A stretch of 64,000 bases of DNA from Hofstenia miamia. Taxonomy: Eukaryota > Xenacoelomorpha > Acoela. The DNA is taken from contig SCFE01000079.1 in assembly GCA_004352715.1 (NCBI GenBank), forward strand, positions 1,118,871 through 1,182,870, given 5' to 3'. Shown here in pieces: positions 11,395-22,184 of this stretch (positions are counted from its first letter, which is position 1; each line of letters opens with the position of its first letter). The notes beneath the pieces are model-generated. The model was not told where the DNA came from, made no database searches, and was given only the letters and a program-made list of their open reading frames with translations. A program made the position numbers and the translations under genes.

Positions 11395-11580
11395 TTTGTT
11401 CTTGTAATGATCTTAAAATTTTCAATGTTGATAGTATGAATGTGATTAAAAATTTCTGTTAAATGGCCATTGATGTGCTCTTTGATTCGCGAAACAAAAT
11501 GACGGATGGTTTCATCGATGTATGATTTCTTACAATCATCACAAGTATATTTATAAACTAATAATGAAGCCAGTCCTTTT
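11395..11580 (-). pseudogene. Penelope-like GIY-YIG endonuclease remnant
   Basis: Minus strand reads VYKYTCDDCKKSYIDETIRH, followed by FVSRIKEHINGHLTEIFNHI, the Cys-x2-Cys, SYI(G)ET and RI-EH pattern of Penelope GIY-YIG domains. The usual Gly of YIGET is Asp here, matching decay. It nicks target DNA in active relatives. Confidence 0.75.
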
Positions 11581-11877
11581 GATATTTGATCTTTGTTGCG
11601 AATTAAATTTAGTGTTTTGAATAATTGAAATATTGGAATAATCGTTGTAAATTTTACAATTGTATTAAATGATCGTTGCTTATTTTCAATTGAATTGCAT
11701 TATTTTCAATGAATGGTAATTTCCAATATATTTCTTTCTTAGTTTCTTATATATTTTCATCAGATTTTTCATGATTAGTTGACAATAAACATTGATCTAC
11801 AATTTTCTTTATAAGATGATGTGGATATCCATTATCACAAAACATGTCATATAAATGATTTAAAGAGTTTGTAATTT

Positions 11878-12586
11878 TCAAATATGATGATGATATTTTG
11901 ATAACTCTTTTCCATAAACATTGATTGTATTTAACTTATGCTTTGGATCACAATAAGAATCAAATGGTATGTAAAGACCGCTGTTCGTTTCCTTAATAAA
12001 TATTTCAATTTCATATGATCTTCCACGATTTTTTACAGTAATATCTAAACAATTTATCTTCTTCTCATTTTCTTGTTCTAATGTAAATTTTATTTCAGGC
12101 AATTGATTATCTATAAAGTAAAAAAAGTCGTCAATTTTTCTTTGATTGTATAATACAGCAAATATATATATATATATCATATCTATGATAGCATAGAATT
12201 TCATTTAATTTCAAATTCATATTCAATTATATCCATTGCAAAACTATCCATTGTAGGGCCTAAGGGTGAACTCATAGCCATTCCATCAATCTGTTTATAT
12301 ATATGTTGATTAAACAAAAACGAAGTATCTAAACATGCCGTTTCAAGGAGCCTTTTAAGAGAACTGTGAGAAATTGCCAAAGTATCTTTTGGAATCACAT
12401 TTAATATCTGATCAATCGGTTTTTTGCCTGGAATATTAGTAAAAAAATAGATTTAACAGTAATTTTGGAGTGCGATTTTTCATTGAACAAATTTTTGAAG
12501 ATATTTGTAACATTGAAAAAATCTGATAAATTATATTTTGGTGGAATAAATTTCTTAATGAGATTGTCTAGCCATGTAGTAAACAT
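11878..12586 (-). pseudogene. Penelope-like RT core, broken by (TA)n expansion
   Basis: Three minus-strand frames (12586-12401, 12398-12201, 12204-11878) together span the RT palm. The segment QIDGMAMSSPLGPT is the conserved Penelope QIDGVAMGSPLGPT-like block with one G changed to S. The next segment should carry the catalytic Tyr-x-Asp-Asp; instead the frame reads AIIDMIYIYIF over a (TA)n run at 12163-12178, which has displaced the motif. EIKFTLEQENEKKINCLDI follows correctly. The polymerase is therefore inactive. Confidence 0.8.
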
Positions 12587-12599
12587 TTTAAAGAGCTTT

Positions 12600-13030
12600 A
12601 ATCTAAGGGCAAGTTGCTTCTCATTGTATTAAGCTTTTCAAAACAAATGAATGTATATCATTTGCAAATAAATGATATTTTCAATTCCTCGAATTGCAGG
12701 ACAACAATGTGTTCAGCCTTGAGGAGCGAAGACTGCTCGAAAGCGCAGAAAGATAATCTGTTATCCATGGAAGCGCAGTTTCGCGAAGATCAATCTAGGA
12801 AGAATTCTAAAAAGCCTATCAATGTCACAATCCAATAGGTTGGTCAACCAGTGTTTTGTTCGCATCAAATGTGTGATCTATGTCATTAACCAATTTGACA
12901 ATGGCAGTTTCAAGACAATGAAATCTGCAAAAGGGAGATTGAAATTTTGGTAGATAATCATGTAAATCAGAATATCAACTACTGTAAAATCACTGCGATC
13001 AGCGCATTCCCGTATTATTAAATCGTAACA
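12600..13030. other. Junction between the two Penelope-like copies
   Basis: A less AT-rich patch at 12690-12840 gives a short + frame (SALRSEDCSKAQKDNLLSME) of unknown nature. No host gene can be supported. It separates the 5' ends of two oppositely oriented Penelope-like copies. Confidence 0.3.
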
Positions 13031-13039
13031 ATCATAACC

Positions 13040-13690
13040 AAATCAAATCAAAAGAAGAACCAAATTTAAAACAAATATTTTGGAAACTTCCTCATATCAA
13101 CAACAAAGTTAAAGTTTTCCAATCAAAGATAAAGATATTAAATTTTGATTTAAAAAAAAAATCAAGAATAATACAAATTTTAACATCATTACAAACTCAA
13201 AATATTTTAATAAACAAAGATCCTGTACCAAAATTAATGTTTTCTTCATTGGATTATAAATATACATGTGAAGATTGTCAACAATCTTACATCAGAGAGA
13301 CACGAAGATACTTTGCTACAAAAATCCAAGAACATCTTTTAGGTCACCTTAAATCAGAAATTTACCAACATCAACATCCAATCAAAAAAGAAAATTTTGA
13401 AATATTGTTAAAAACAAACTATCCAATAATTGCAGAATATATAAAGAAATTTTTATTTATCAGTTTTTAATTGTCAATATTTATCTGAATAAAGAATATC
13501 TTATCTTATCTTAAGAAAGAAATAAGATCAAGATTAATGAATAAACAGAAGAATTATTATAACATCAACATTTTCTAATGCATGCAATTTTAATTAATTT
13601 TAAGTGTTGTAAATTGTAATTATCTTTCATTCCAAATTTGTTCTGATAAAGATTTTGAATCGAAACCGGTCGCATTTATGAAGCTCAGAA
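13040..13690 (+). mobile_element. Penelope-like element, plus-strand 3' fragment with GIY-YIG
   Basis: Open frame upstream and through 13237-13470: IFWKLPHI, INKDPVPKLM, then YKYTCEDCQQSYIRETRRYF and KIQEHLLGHL. This is the connector plus GIY-YIG domain of a Penelope-like element; the YIGET Gly is Arg. The downstream string CTGATAAAGATTTTGAATCG, ending in GAAACC (13641-13667), resembles the usual 3' flank of such elements. The RT is missing, so it is 5'-truncated. It lies head-to-head with the minus-strand copy, and the two are diverged members of one family. Confidence 0.8.
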
Positions 13691-13702
13691 ATTTAATACT
13701 TT

Positions 13703-13704
<2 letters not shown>

Positions 13705-13743
<39 letters not shown>
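13705..13743. repeat. (AT)n microsatellite
   Basis: About 39 bp of uninterrupted TA dinucleotides just 3' of the Penelope-like fragment. Confidence 0.95.
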
Positions 13744-13746
<3 letters not shown>

Positions 13747-13803
13747 CAATATTTAGTGTAATTCATTTTGTTTTTCTGCTAAAATAACATCAATTCCTCG
13801 ATG

Positions 13804-14803
13804 NNNNNNNNNNNNNNNNNNNNNNNNNNNNNNNNNNNNNNNNNNNNNNNNNNNNNNNNNNNNNNNNNNNNNNNNNNNNNNNNNNNNNNNNNNNNNNNNN
13901 NNNNNNNNNNNNNNNNNNNNNNNNNNNNNNNNNNNNNNNNNNNNNNNNNNNNNNNNNNNNNNNNNNNNNNNNNNNNNNNNNNNNNNNNNNNNNNNNNNNN
14001 NNNNNNNNNNNNNNNNNNNNNNNNNNNNNNNNNNNNNNNNNNNNNNNNNNNNNNNNNNNNNNNNNNNNNNNNNNNNNNNNNNNNNNNNNNNNNNNNNNNN
14101 NNNNNNNNNNNNNNNNNNNNNNNNNNNNNNNNNNNNNNNNNNNNNNNNNNNNNNNNNNNNNNNNNNNNNNNNNNNNNNNNNNNNNNNNNNNNNNNNNNNN
14201 NNNNNNNNNNNNNNNNNNNNNNNNNNNNNNNNNNNNNNNNNNNNNNNNNNNNNNNNNNNNNNNNNNNNNNNNNNNNNNNNNNNNNNNNNNNNNNNNNNNN
14301 NNNNNNNNNNNNNNNNNNNNNNNNNNNNNNNNNNNNNNNNNNNNNNNNNNNNNNNNNNNNNNNNNNNNNNNNNNNNNNNNNNNNNNNNNNNNNNNNNNNN
14401 NNNNNNNNNNNNNNNNNNNNNNNNNNNNNNNNNNNNNNNNNNNNNNNNNNNNNNNNNNNNNNNNNNNNNNNNNNNNNNNNNNNNNNNNNNNNNNNNNNNN
14501 NNNNNNNNNNNNNNNNNNNNNNNNNNNNNNNNNNNNNNNNNNNNNNNNNNNNNNNNNNNNNNNNNNNNNNNNNNNNNNNNNNNNNNNNNNNNNNNNNNNN
14601 NNNNNNNNNNNNNNNNNNNNNNNNNNNNNNNNNNNNNNNNNNNNNNNNNNNNNNNNNNNNNNNNNNNNNNNNNNNNNNNNNNNNNNNNNNNNNNNNNNNN
14701 NNNNNNNNNNNNNNNNNNNNNNNNNNNNNNNNNNNNNNNNNNNNNNNNNNNNNNNNNNNNNNNNNNNNNNNNNNNNNNNNNNNNNNNNNNNNNNNNNNNN
14801 NNN
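13804..14803. other. Assembly gap, 1000 N
   Basis: Exactly 1000 N, a conventional placeholder length, so the true distance is unknown. Any reading frame across it is meaningless. Confidence 0.98.
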
Positions 14804-14810
14804 AGCTTTA

Positions 14811-14813
14811 TTA

Positions 14814-14860
<47 letters not shown>
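14811..14860. repeat. (TTA)n microsatellite
   Basis: About fifteen TTA units right after the gap; could be the tail of a LINE hidden in the gap. Confidence 0.9.
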
Positions 14861-14863
<3 letters not shown>

Positions 14864-14962
14864 AGTAAATTTAATGTATTATATATATTTTATACATTTA
14901 ATACAATTTGGAGTTTGTTAATAATCTCAATCTAAACGAAATTGTAGAACAATCAGAAATTT

Positions 14963-15091
14963 ATGTCAAAGAAGAAACGCGAAGAAGCTAGTGGAATGCA
15001 GTATTCATTAGAAACATTGCAACAATTTCATGAGCAAGGACAAAAAGACACTAAAAGCTGTTCGCAATCCCAAAATCAACTTAGTCAGCAG
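14963..15091 (+). CDS. Possible host coding exon, 43 codons, unidentified
   Basis: Opens at an ATG and runs 43 codons (MSKKKREEASGMQYSLETLQ, then a Gln/Ser-rich stretch ending QNQLSQQ), reaching CAG followed by GTTCGT, a plausible donor with a phase-0 end. Composition is less AT-rich than the flanks and looks protein-like: basic start, Gln-rich end. After the donor, the frame continues only into AT-rich sequence and stops. I recognise no family. The upstream exon would be in or near the 1000-N gap. Confidence 0.35.
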
Positions 15092-15154
15092 GTTCGTTAT
15101 TATTTTAAAAATTCATACAATAGTATTTTATATAATTGTTTAAATTTGAATTGA

Positions 15155-18120
15155 ATGTAGCAGCTCGATTTCAATTAAAAGTTTTAAATTTACCTTAGAA
15201 AAATATTCGTCTTTATTGATTATATAATACACTCGATTTAATAACCACTCCAGTTTTCAGGTTTCTCTGATTTATAGGATACTAAAGATCTTCACATTCT
15301 ATAAAAGAAACCGATGATAAGGCTCAAATTTTGCATTCACATTACAATGCTTTGGATCCCCATTTGTGCTGATGCGGATAATCAGTGATTTATACAATCC
15401 ATGCCCATCTTTTTCTTCTGTAAGGCTCTGCACCACCTGAAAACACGTAGATTCAATTTACCTCAACTAATGTATGAATACTGACACAATTAACAAAACT
15501 ATTTAAACCCAGTAAGTTTTGGACGTTGGTAAGCTAACAGGCACCTTCGCGTTGCTGTGATATGATTCTGGTAGCAGAAGAATGTATAAATATGTGTAGA
15601 AAATATATGAAATTTTTTTAATTACGAAGATGTTCTGAAGCAAAATAATATAGCAATTAATAGAACATAGAGCGTCTGTAAGCATTTAAAGACAAATATT
15701 GCTAATAGTTTCCACAAAAAGTGGATAATTTCTTGACATGGTCTTTTTGCATTATAATCATGTTTAGCATATTTTATTCTTTATCTGTACCAGGTCGCAC
15801 CATTTACATTGGTACCAGTATCCGCCCTGTCTAGAATCATTTGGGGCTATGGACTTTTGATAGAGTGGACAAATTTTATATAGTATTATAGATTGCAATT
15901 CAAAGAAAAATACAGCTTAAGTAATATATGTAAAGTAGATTTCTGCACTGTCATTTATCAATGATATAATTTAGCATAGAGACTGTAGTGTCATTTGACC
16001 AATCCTTGCATTTGATATACTACAAAACTAGATACATTATCGTTTGAATTTAGCTTCAAATCAGTTGTTTTAGTATATAGCAAGGCATTTTTGCTTTTGA
16101 GTAAGATGTCAAATGTGAGTGATGTCCCTCAAGTATATGCATGCAATTCTAATAAAGGAATGCATTTCTTTACTATATTGTATATTCAGAAAACTTTTTT
16201 GAAGAAGCTTAGGTTTAAGATGTTTATTGCTTAAAGCTTGCAATTTCTAAATAAATATTAACTTTCTCAAAAGAATCATAATGAAATACAAACAAATAGC
16301 AAAATTTGAATATTTCATTGTATTTTCCATCAATTCTTTAAATTGGAATTGATTATCAATATGTACAAAATCCTAGAGTACATTTGTTCTGCTTTTGTAA
16401 ATTTAAGACAGCCGAACCCGTGTCCGTACACCTTTCAGTGAAACCGACCGGGAGAAAAAGGAATCCTCACCTAGTAGGGTTTACAATTTTCATGGATAAA
16501 ACAAAAAATAATAAGTAAAATGCATACATAATAGGTTGCAAATTTTCCATTGTTGAAGCCATTTTGGGAATTTGACTTTGAAAAGTTTAACTATAGCTGA
16601 TCACAAGTTTTTGATTACAAGATAAATTTACTAATTACTAAATCTTTCATTTAGCATTAGGGTAGACTATTACCCCCAACAACATGTTTAAACTCTGGTC
16701 GATTTCAGAGAATAAGTTGATGTTAATATGTAGTACAAAAAATAGGTTATTTGAATTTAAACCCTACCCGATTTAAAAAATGCCGCATTGAATACTTCAT
16801 ATGGAGGTCTTGGTGAAACCAAATATGGCTTTCATACGTCTTGAGGATGGCCTATATGGTCTTGTTCGAGTTTTACATAAGTCACAATGTCGCACCTCTA
16901 GGATGTCAGTTCAAGACCGCAATATGACTTCATTTCAGACTAGTAAATGACCAATTGAAGATCATAGGAAAAATGATAATATTGATACTAATTGCACTTT
17001 ATAGAGCGAATAAATATATAAATTAATAGATGGACTATTGAATTCATAATATAACGAAATTTTATTTAAGAAAACATTAGGCGTAATTTTATATTAAAAC
17101 TCACCAATAAATATTTAAAAAACAACTAATTAAGTGTATTATATATATATATATATATATATACGTATAAAATTTTATATCTATATAACATTTAAATGGA
17201 TAAATACTTATTTAAAACAAAAAACAATATTTTGACAAGATTACAACATATGAAGCAGCTAGAGTAAATTTCAAATAAATACTATAAAGATCTAGTTGAT
17301 TTTTTCAATTACAATAGTAGATTGCAAACAATTAACAAATAAATTCTTTTACATTCTTAATGTTTACACCAAAAAAGGGTGTTTTCAAGAAAAATGAACG
17401 ATCTATAATTGATTTGTTATAACATTTGTTCAAAACCCTAATGGATTATTTGAGATAGCGCTGTACAACTTACGATATTGCACTATAGAACGGTGGCTAT
17501 GTTTAGTTTGATTAAATTTTTATTGAGTTTTGGAATATATGATATTTATTTAGCAAAATTGAAGAATCACTCTATTGCTTGTTAATTGCCATTTGTACCT
17601 TAAGTACATTTCACTATCATCCCATTCGACACCATATTTTAGATAATGGCCATAATTTATGACCTAATTTTAAAATATGGCCATTATTGAGGGTAACACA
17701 TTTCGTCTTGCCATACATAGCCAAACAATAAACGGAACAATGCTTACTGGGGAAAATTTAATAGGTGTACAATGAAAGCCTTATTATATTTTCAAATTAG
17801 AATTCACCGAATAAATTACTACATCGCAGAAAATAAGTTTACATAAAATGCATCCCCATGTACTATTTATAAGTCAAATGTCTTTTTAATTATACATTTC
17901 GCAGAAATTGCTACAAAGCATATACCAATTGAGCTATTATACAATATTTAAATTAAATTTGAGTTGTTTCATACATTGTTGAACTTTAAACAAACACACT
18001 TTGTCTAATTCATTGTTTTCGGTTTGATTGAAGGAAAAACCGAGTTTTATATTCCCTCCAAAAGAAATGTGTTCACAATAGCTTTAGTTTGTTGAGTTAA
18101 ATTTTTGATTGGCTAATGGG
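15155..18120. other. Long stretch without a recognised gene
   Basis: AT-rich sequence with short open frames only. Slightly less AT-rich patches occur at about 15790-15850, 16410-16480 and 16780-16930; none gives a usable reading frame or element end. An (AT)n tract lies at 17140-17163. Confidence 0.4.
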
Positions 18121-18238
18121 AACGTTCCGCTCTTGTGTGAGTGAGTCAACGACAGTGTGAATAAAAAGCAAAATATCGTCGACGATTATTGCGCAATTGA
18201 ACATTTATTACACATGCGCTGTACAGTAGCAGAGGAAA

Positions 18239-18619
18239 ATGTTCAGTCTTAATCAAAAGTATCAAAAAGTACAGATTGGATCTGATGTTGGGAGTCCCAC
18301 CACCGAGGAACCCACAGGACTAAAAAAGCTTGTGTCATTTACCAAGAGTGCTGATTCTACCGGCAAGACAAATTCCACAGAGAGGACCCGAAGTAATTCC
18401 GCAGTAAACGATAAAACTAAAGTTGATTCTTCATGGTTTAAAAATCTTATCAGTAATGACACGAAAAAAGACTGTGATGATAAGGCTTGTCAGAAATGTC
18501 GGCTTTTGGAAGAAAGGGTCGCTACACTGGAATCACAAATGCTTAATGTGATGCAGATGCTTAATATCCATCCAGACGAAAGTACCACTAACATTAATGG
18601 TAATGGGATTTCCACATAA
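18239..18619 (+). CDS. Small coiled-coil protein, 126 aa, probably intact host gene
   Basis: The best candidate gene in the window: ATG with A at -3, 126 codons, TAA stop, and a markedly less AT-rich composition than its surroundings. The N-terminal two thirds is Ser/Thr/Lys-rich and probably disordered. Residues 79-87 hold three cysteines (C79, C84, C87, in DCDDKACQKC). Residues 88-110 (LLEERVATLESQMLNVMQML) fit a short coiled coil. I see no signal peptide or membrane segment. ATTAAA at about 18752 could serve as a polyadenylation signal. It may be a single-exon gene or the last exon of a longer one. A Tc1 element has inserted 222 bp downstream of the stop. I do not recognise the family. Confidence 0.6.
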   Translation: MFSLNQKYQKVQIGSDVGSPTTEEPTGLKKLVSFTKSADSTGKTNSTERTRSNSAVNDKTKVDSSWFKNLISNDTKKDCDDKACQKCRLLEERVATLESQMLNVMQMLNIHPDESTTNINGNGIST

Positions 18620-18840
18620 TTGAGTAACTGTTAATCGATTGGAAGATTGGGACATTGTTTCGACTTAAATGCTTTGAAACGGTTTAGTGGATTTTAGACT
18701 ACAATTTCAAGTGTGTTTTATATCGTAGGTAAATTAGTAAAATGTAATTTCTATTAAATTTTAGTACAATTCTGTTATATGCAATTACAGGTATTTATAT
18801 TTTTACAATCTGCTATGTGCAACTTCAGCCATTGCATATA

Positions 18841-20195
18841 CAGTACTGGCCAAAGTTTATTAACAGTAACCTGTCTAAACCGTGTTTTATGCTATTTCCT
18901 GGAAACTTCATAAAATTCCTGGAATTCCCAATTTTTCTTAGAATTTACAACAGATTCATTTCACCAATCAAATTAACATGACCTTAGATTTACATAATAC
19001 ATTTTCACTGAAGAAGCATTATCATTATAGTTTGAAATATGGTCAGTGGTAGTGAAATTTCACTAACAAAGCGTGCTCAAATTCATATCTTGTACGAAGA
19101 GGGGCAGAATTATAGCGCTATAGCAGTTAGAATGGGCGTGTCAGTATCTTCGATATCCAGAAGTGTTACTTGATATCAGCAACTGCAAAAGTTTCTTCTT
19201 GCAAGCAGTCTGGAAGACCAAAAGTGACAACTCCTCAGACTGACCGTCTCATTCACTGTTACGTCGTCAATCAACCATTCTCTTCATCTTCTGAAGTCAA
19301 AGCGGATCTAGGTGCTGTAGTGCAGAATGTATCAACACACACCATTAGGCGTCGATTGAATACTACCTTTGACCTTCCATCGTGCAAGCCCGCAGCCAAA
19401 CCCCGATTGTCTTCAAAGAACATTCGAGACGGTTGCGCTTTTGCAGGAAATACCAACACTACACCCCTGAGATGTGGAATCAAGTAATATTTAGTGACGA
19501 ATCCAAGATTTGCCAGTTTACATAATACAGGCCGCACATTCAACGACCAAGAAACCAAAGATTCAACACACATTACACGCAAAACAAACCATCAGTTCAG
19601 CACCTTCTGCGATGAATGAGGGTGCTATAACTGCGAATAGACGTGCTGGTCTGCATTTTGTTCCTCACAACGAGACAGTCACAGCCAAGGCCTACCTCAA
19701 AATAATTCAGGAGAAAGTTCCCATGTTTATGCCGCTTCGCGGAACATCTGTACTACAACAAGATGGTGCTCCTTGCCACAGCGCCAAAGTTGTGAAACAG
19801 TGGATTGCATCACAAGACTTTTGGCTGCTTGAGAACTGGCCGGGAAACTCCCCAGACCTCAACGTCAAAGAAAATTGCTGGGATCACATCAAAAACTGTC
19901 TGAGAAAGCGCCAATGGCCATCACTCGATGATCTGAAGGAGCAAATTAAAGTGGTATGGTGCAAAGAGATTACTGATGATTATTGTAGAAAGCTGGTTGA
20001 GTCAATGTCAAATCGCATTGCTGCGTTTTTGGCCAATAATGGCGGACATACAAAATATTGTGAATTTTTCTGTATTAACTACTTACTTTCTACACGGTTT
20101 TATCCGTATTGTTTCGACATTGTGTTATTATATTGTTTCTACATTGCGCTTTTTAGTGTAAAATACAAAAATTTCTAAACTTTTGGCCAGTACTG
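18841..20195 (+). mobile_element. Tc1/mariner element, full length, defective
   Basis: A 1355-bp element with inverted ends CAGTACTGGCCAAAGTTTA (left) and CAGTACTGGCCAAAAGTTTA (right, reverse complement), flanked by TA at 18839-18840 and 20196-20197, the standard Tc1 target duplication. It encodes a transposase of the DDE type on + that is broken by frameshifts. It lies just 3' of the 126-aa coding sequence. The complete ends mean it could in principle be moved by a transposase supplied elsewhere; that is inference. Confidence 0.95.
19039..20178 (+). pseudogene. Tc1-like transposase, frameshifted
   Basis: Pieces in order: helix-turn-helix start MVSGSEISLTKRAQIHILYE (19039-19167); SGRPKVTTPQTDRLI and VSTHTIRRRL, the second DNA-binding subdomain (19170-19460); WNQVIFSDESKICQF with the first catalytic Asp (about 19475-19525), then a stop; LHFVPHNETVTAKAYLKIIQ, QQDGAPCHSAK with the second Asp, and NWPGNSPDLNVKENCW with the Glu (19600-20060); the end is FLANNGGHTKY. 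At least three frame changes and one stop. All three catalytic residues are present. I count 35 residues between the second Asp and the Glu, one more than in classical Tc1. Confidence 0.92.
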
Positions 20196-20254
20196 TAGCA
20201 ATAATAGTATATTTTGGTGAGCCATATGCTTACGGCGTTATTTTTACTTTAGGG

Positions 20255-20458
20255 AACTCACTTGCAATGACGTCATAAAATAATTATACTTTAACCCTAA
20301 CCCCAATCCCTACCCCAAAACTTAAAAATTTTGCAAAAAATTAATCAACGCATGAGGAAATGCAATACAATTGCAATGGTTGGGGTGTAGGGTTAAGGTT
20401 AAGGTTAGCGTTTAATACCAATTTTATGAAGTCACTTGAACTGGGTCCAATAAAGAAA
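20255..20458. mobile_element. Foldback MITE with telomere-like inner repeats
   Basis: Imperfect inverted repeat of about 60-70 bp. The left arm holds GAACTCACTTGCAATGACGTC and CTTTAACCCTAACCCC; the right arm, reverse complemented, holds GTTCAAGTGACTTCATAAAA and CTAACCTTAACCTTAACCCT. The (TAACCC)-type units sit inside both arms in opposite orientation, so this is an interstitial MITE and not a telomere. The short central loop is AT-rich. No coding capacity. Confidence 0.7.
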
Positions 20459-20538
20459 AATAAGTCCGTTACTTATTCATATTTAGATTTGGACGTTTCT
20501 TAAATTAAGATTTTTAATTTAAGACATGTTATTCACAC

Positions 20539-21033
20539 CAGGGCTGTAAATGGTTTAGGTTGACCCAAACCAATACATGCGTTGATCATATCCCATGGAA
20601 CTGATCCCAACTTAAACTAAAGATCTTTCAAGTTCTTATAAGATTTTTTAAAATTACTCAGGTCCATGGGATTTCTTGATACACATTTGGGTTGATTAGT
20701 TGGGTCAATCAATAAAGCAATATAAGACCATATGGTTGGGTTAATGTATGAAATAATATGGGTATTGATTGGGTTATTGACATTTGCACGTACGCTTGCA
20801 GGATCGTTATATATTGTTTGTTATATCAAATAAAAATAATTCACATTTTCTATTTTTATATTGGTAATTCATGGTTTCAGCTGTTCTTAATTAATTGCAT
20901 TTTTGTGGAATCCATAAACATAATTGACTTTAGCGAAATAGAAATTCTTTTCAGAAATTTTGGTGGAATTCACTAAAATAAATGAATTTTGGGTTGAGGC
21001 GGTTCAACATATCCTAATCCATTTACACCCCTG
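20539..21033. mobile_element. hAT-type non-autonomous element, 495 bp
   Basis: Ends CAGGGCTGTAAATGG (left) and CAGGGGTGTAAATGG (right, reverse complement), followed on both sides by TTAGG. Flanks ATTCACAC (20531-20538) and ATGTACAC (21034-21041) match at 6 of 8 positions, a decayed 8-bp hAT target duplication. The interior has several TTGGGTT/AACCCAA motifs. The short open frame inside is not a transposase. Confidence 0.8.
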
Positions 21034-21479
21034 ATGTACACAATCAGATTTTGCCTTATGTAGTTAATGATTTATAGGCAAAACATTTGCGACGACCATA
21101 AAATTTATGTAATGCTATAATTCCGTATGCAATATTTAGGAATGATGGACGACTTCGTAAAAATATGTGTGTATATCTTATGAATTTCCATGTATGATTT
21201 ACTAAACTAAGAACCTGTGGGCTGAGTATGTAAATAGGAATATCGTTGTCTAAAATTCACTTTTTCAATTATTAAAGAATAAAATTTGTGTAAAAGTATT
21301 TACATTTTGAGACTCCGGGCGAATTTACCTAAAACCTTCAATCTATGACAAACTGTATTAGATATCAAAGCAGAAAATTTAAAAAATATATTCGTCTTAT
21401 AACATGCTGACAAAACGCTGCAAATTCGTTAAAGTGAAAATTATATTTAATTTTCAAAATATATTTCCACCAGTTATAT

Positions 21480-22015
21480 TATAAACATTCCTGGAAATAA
21501 AATTGTACACCTAGGTATTATTTTTGATAATAAATTAATATTTAAAGAACATATGTGAAAAAAGTAATTAAAAAATATTAGAAGAATTTACAATCTTTTT
21601 TCGTTAGACTACCTACAAAAACTAAAATAAATATTTTTCAAAATTAGATTAAAAAGAAGAACTTTCATCAAAACTCCATATTGCTATAGAAAGTGTAAGT
21701 TTAAGAAAAAATAATGAACTGTTTTATCAATTACTGTATAGATCTGTGGAACAAATTATCACCTGAAATTAAAGAGGAAACTAATTTTCACGAACTTAAA
21801 AAAAATTTATATTATAATTATCACCAAAGAAATGAACTTATTTGCATATTCAAAAAATAAAGTCTGTAACTAAATAACAACAATTTGCAACTAAGTAGAA
21901 TTATAAAAAAGAATTTATTTTAAACCTTAATAAGTATTTTTATACTTTTTTGTATTATACAAAGGTTTAAAAATAAATTATTATTATTATTATTAATATT
22001 ATTATTCAAAAATAA
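21480..22015 (+). mobile_element. LINE 3' fragment with (ATT)n tail
   Basis: Broken frames give VHLGIIFDNKLIFKEHM, the post-catalytic LG-D-L-F-H block of LINE RTs, and then IDLWNKLSPEIKEETNFHEL near 21740-21800, the WN-LP-ei C-terminal signature. The fragment ends in (TTA)n at about 21981-22010, a typical tail. All domains before the thumb are missing. It is related in style to the LINE at 2060, but I cannot show that it is the same family. Confidence 0.75.
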
Positions 22016-22184
22016 ATACATAAATTATTATTATTATTTAAATTAATGCAAATTCGGTTTTTTTATTAGTTGTGTATTTTAAAACTTCTAATAATATCTG
22101 CACGCTGAAATTGAGGCTAATGCAAAATTTCATTTTTTAAAACATTGTTAAAAAATATATAAAAATTGAGTTAACTTCTGTTAC

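Larger units (their letters stand above)
11190..12590 (-). mobile_element. Penelope-like retroelement, minus-strand copy
   Basis: Reading the minus strand from 12590: a palm-upstream region, TNIPGKKPIDQIL, IYKQIDGMAMSSPLGPT, a (TA)n-expanded segment where the catalytic Asp motif belongs, then LPEIKFTLEQENEKKINCLD and the GIY-YIG-type segment YKYTCDDCKKSYIDETIRHF near 11560-11500. RT followed by GIY-YIG is the defining architecture of Penelope-like elements. The 3' flank at about 11195-11235 contains CATCATCAG and a GAACGTTTCG string like those seen beyond Penelope coding ends. Multiple frame breaks show decay. Confidence 0.85.

Noticed and set aside
13801-14814. 337-codon open frame
   Set aside because: It is made of a 1000-N gap; there is no coding information.
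20290-20410. Telomere or interstitial telomeric array
   Set aside because: Only a few TAACCC-type units, in opposite orientation on two arms of an inverted repeat; this fits a MITE.
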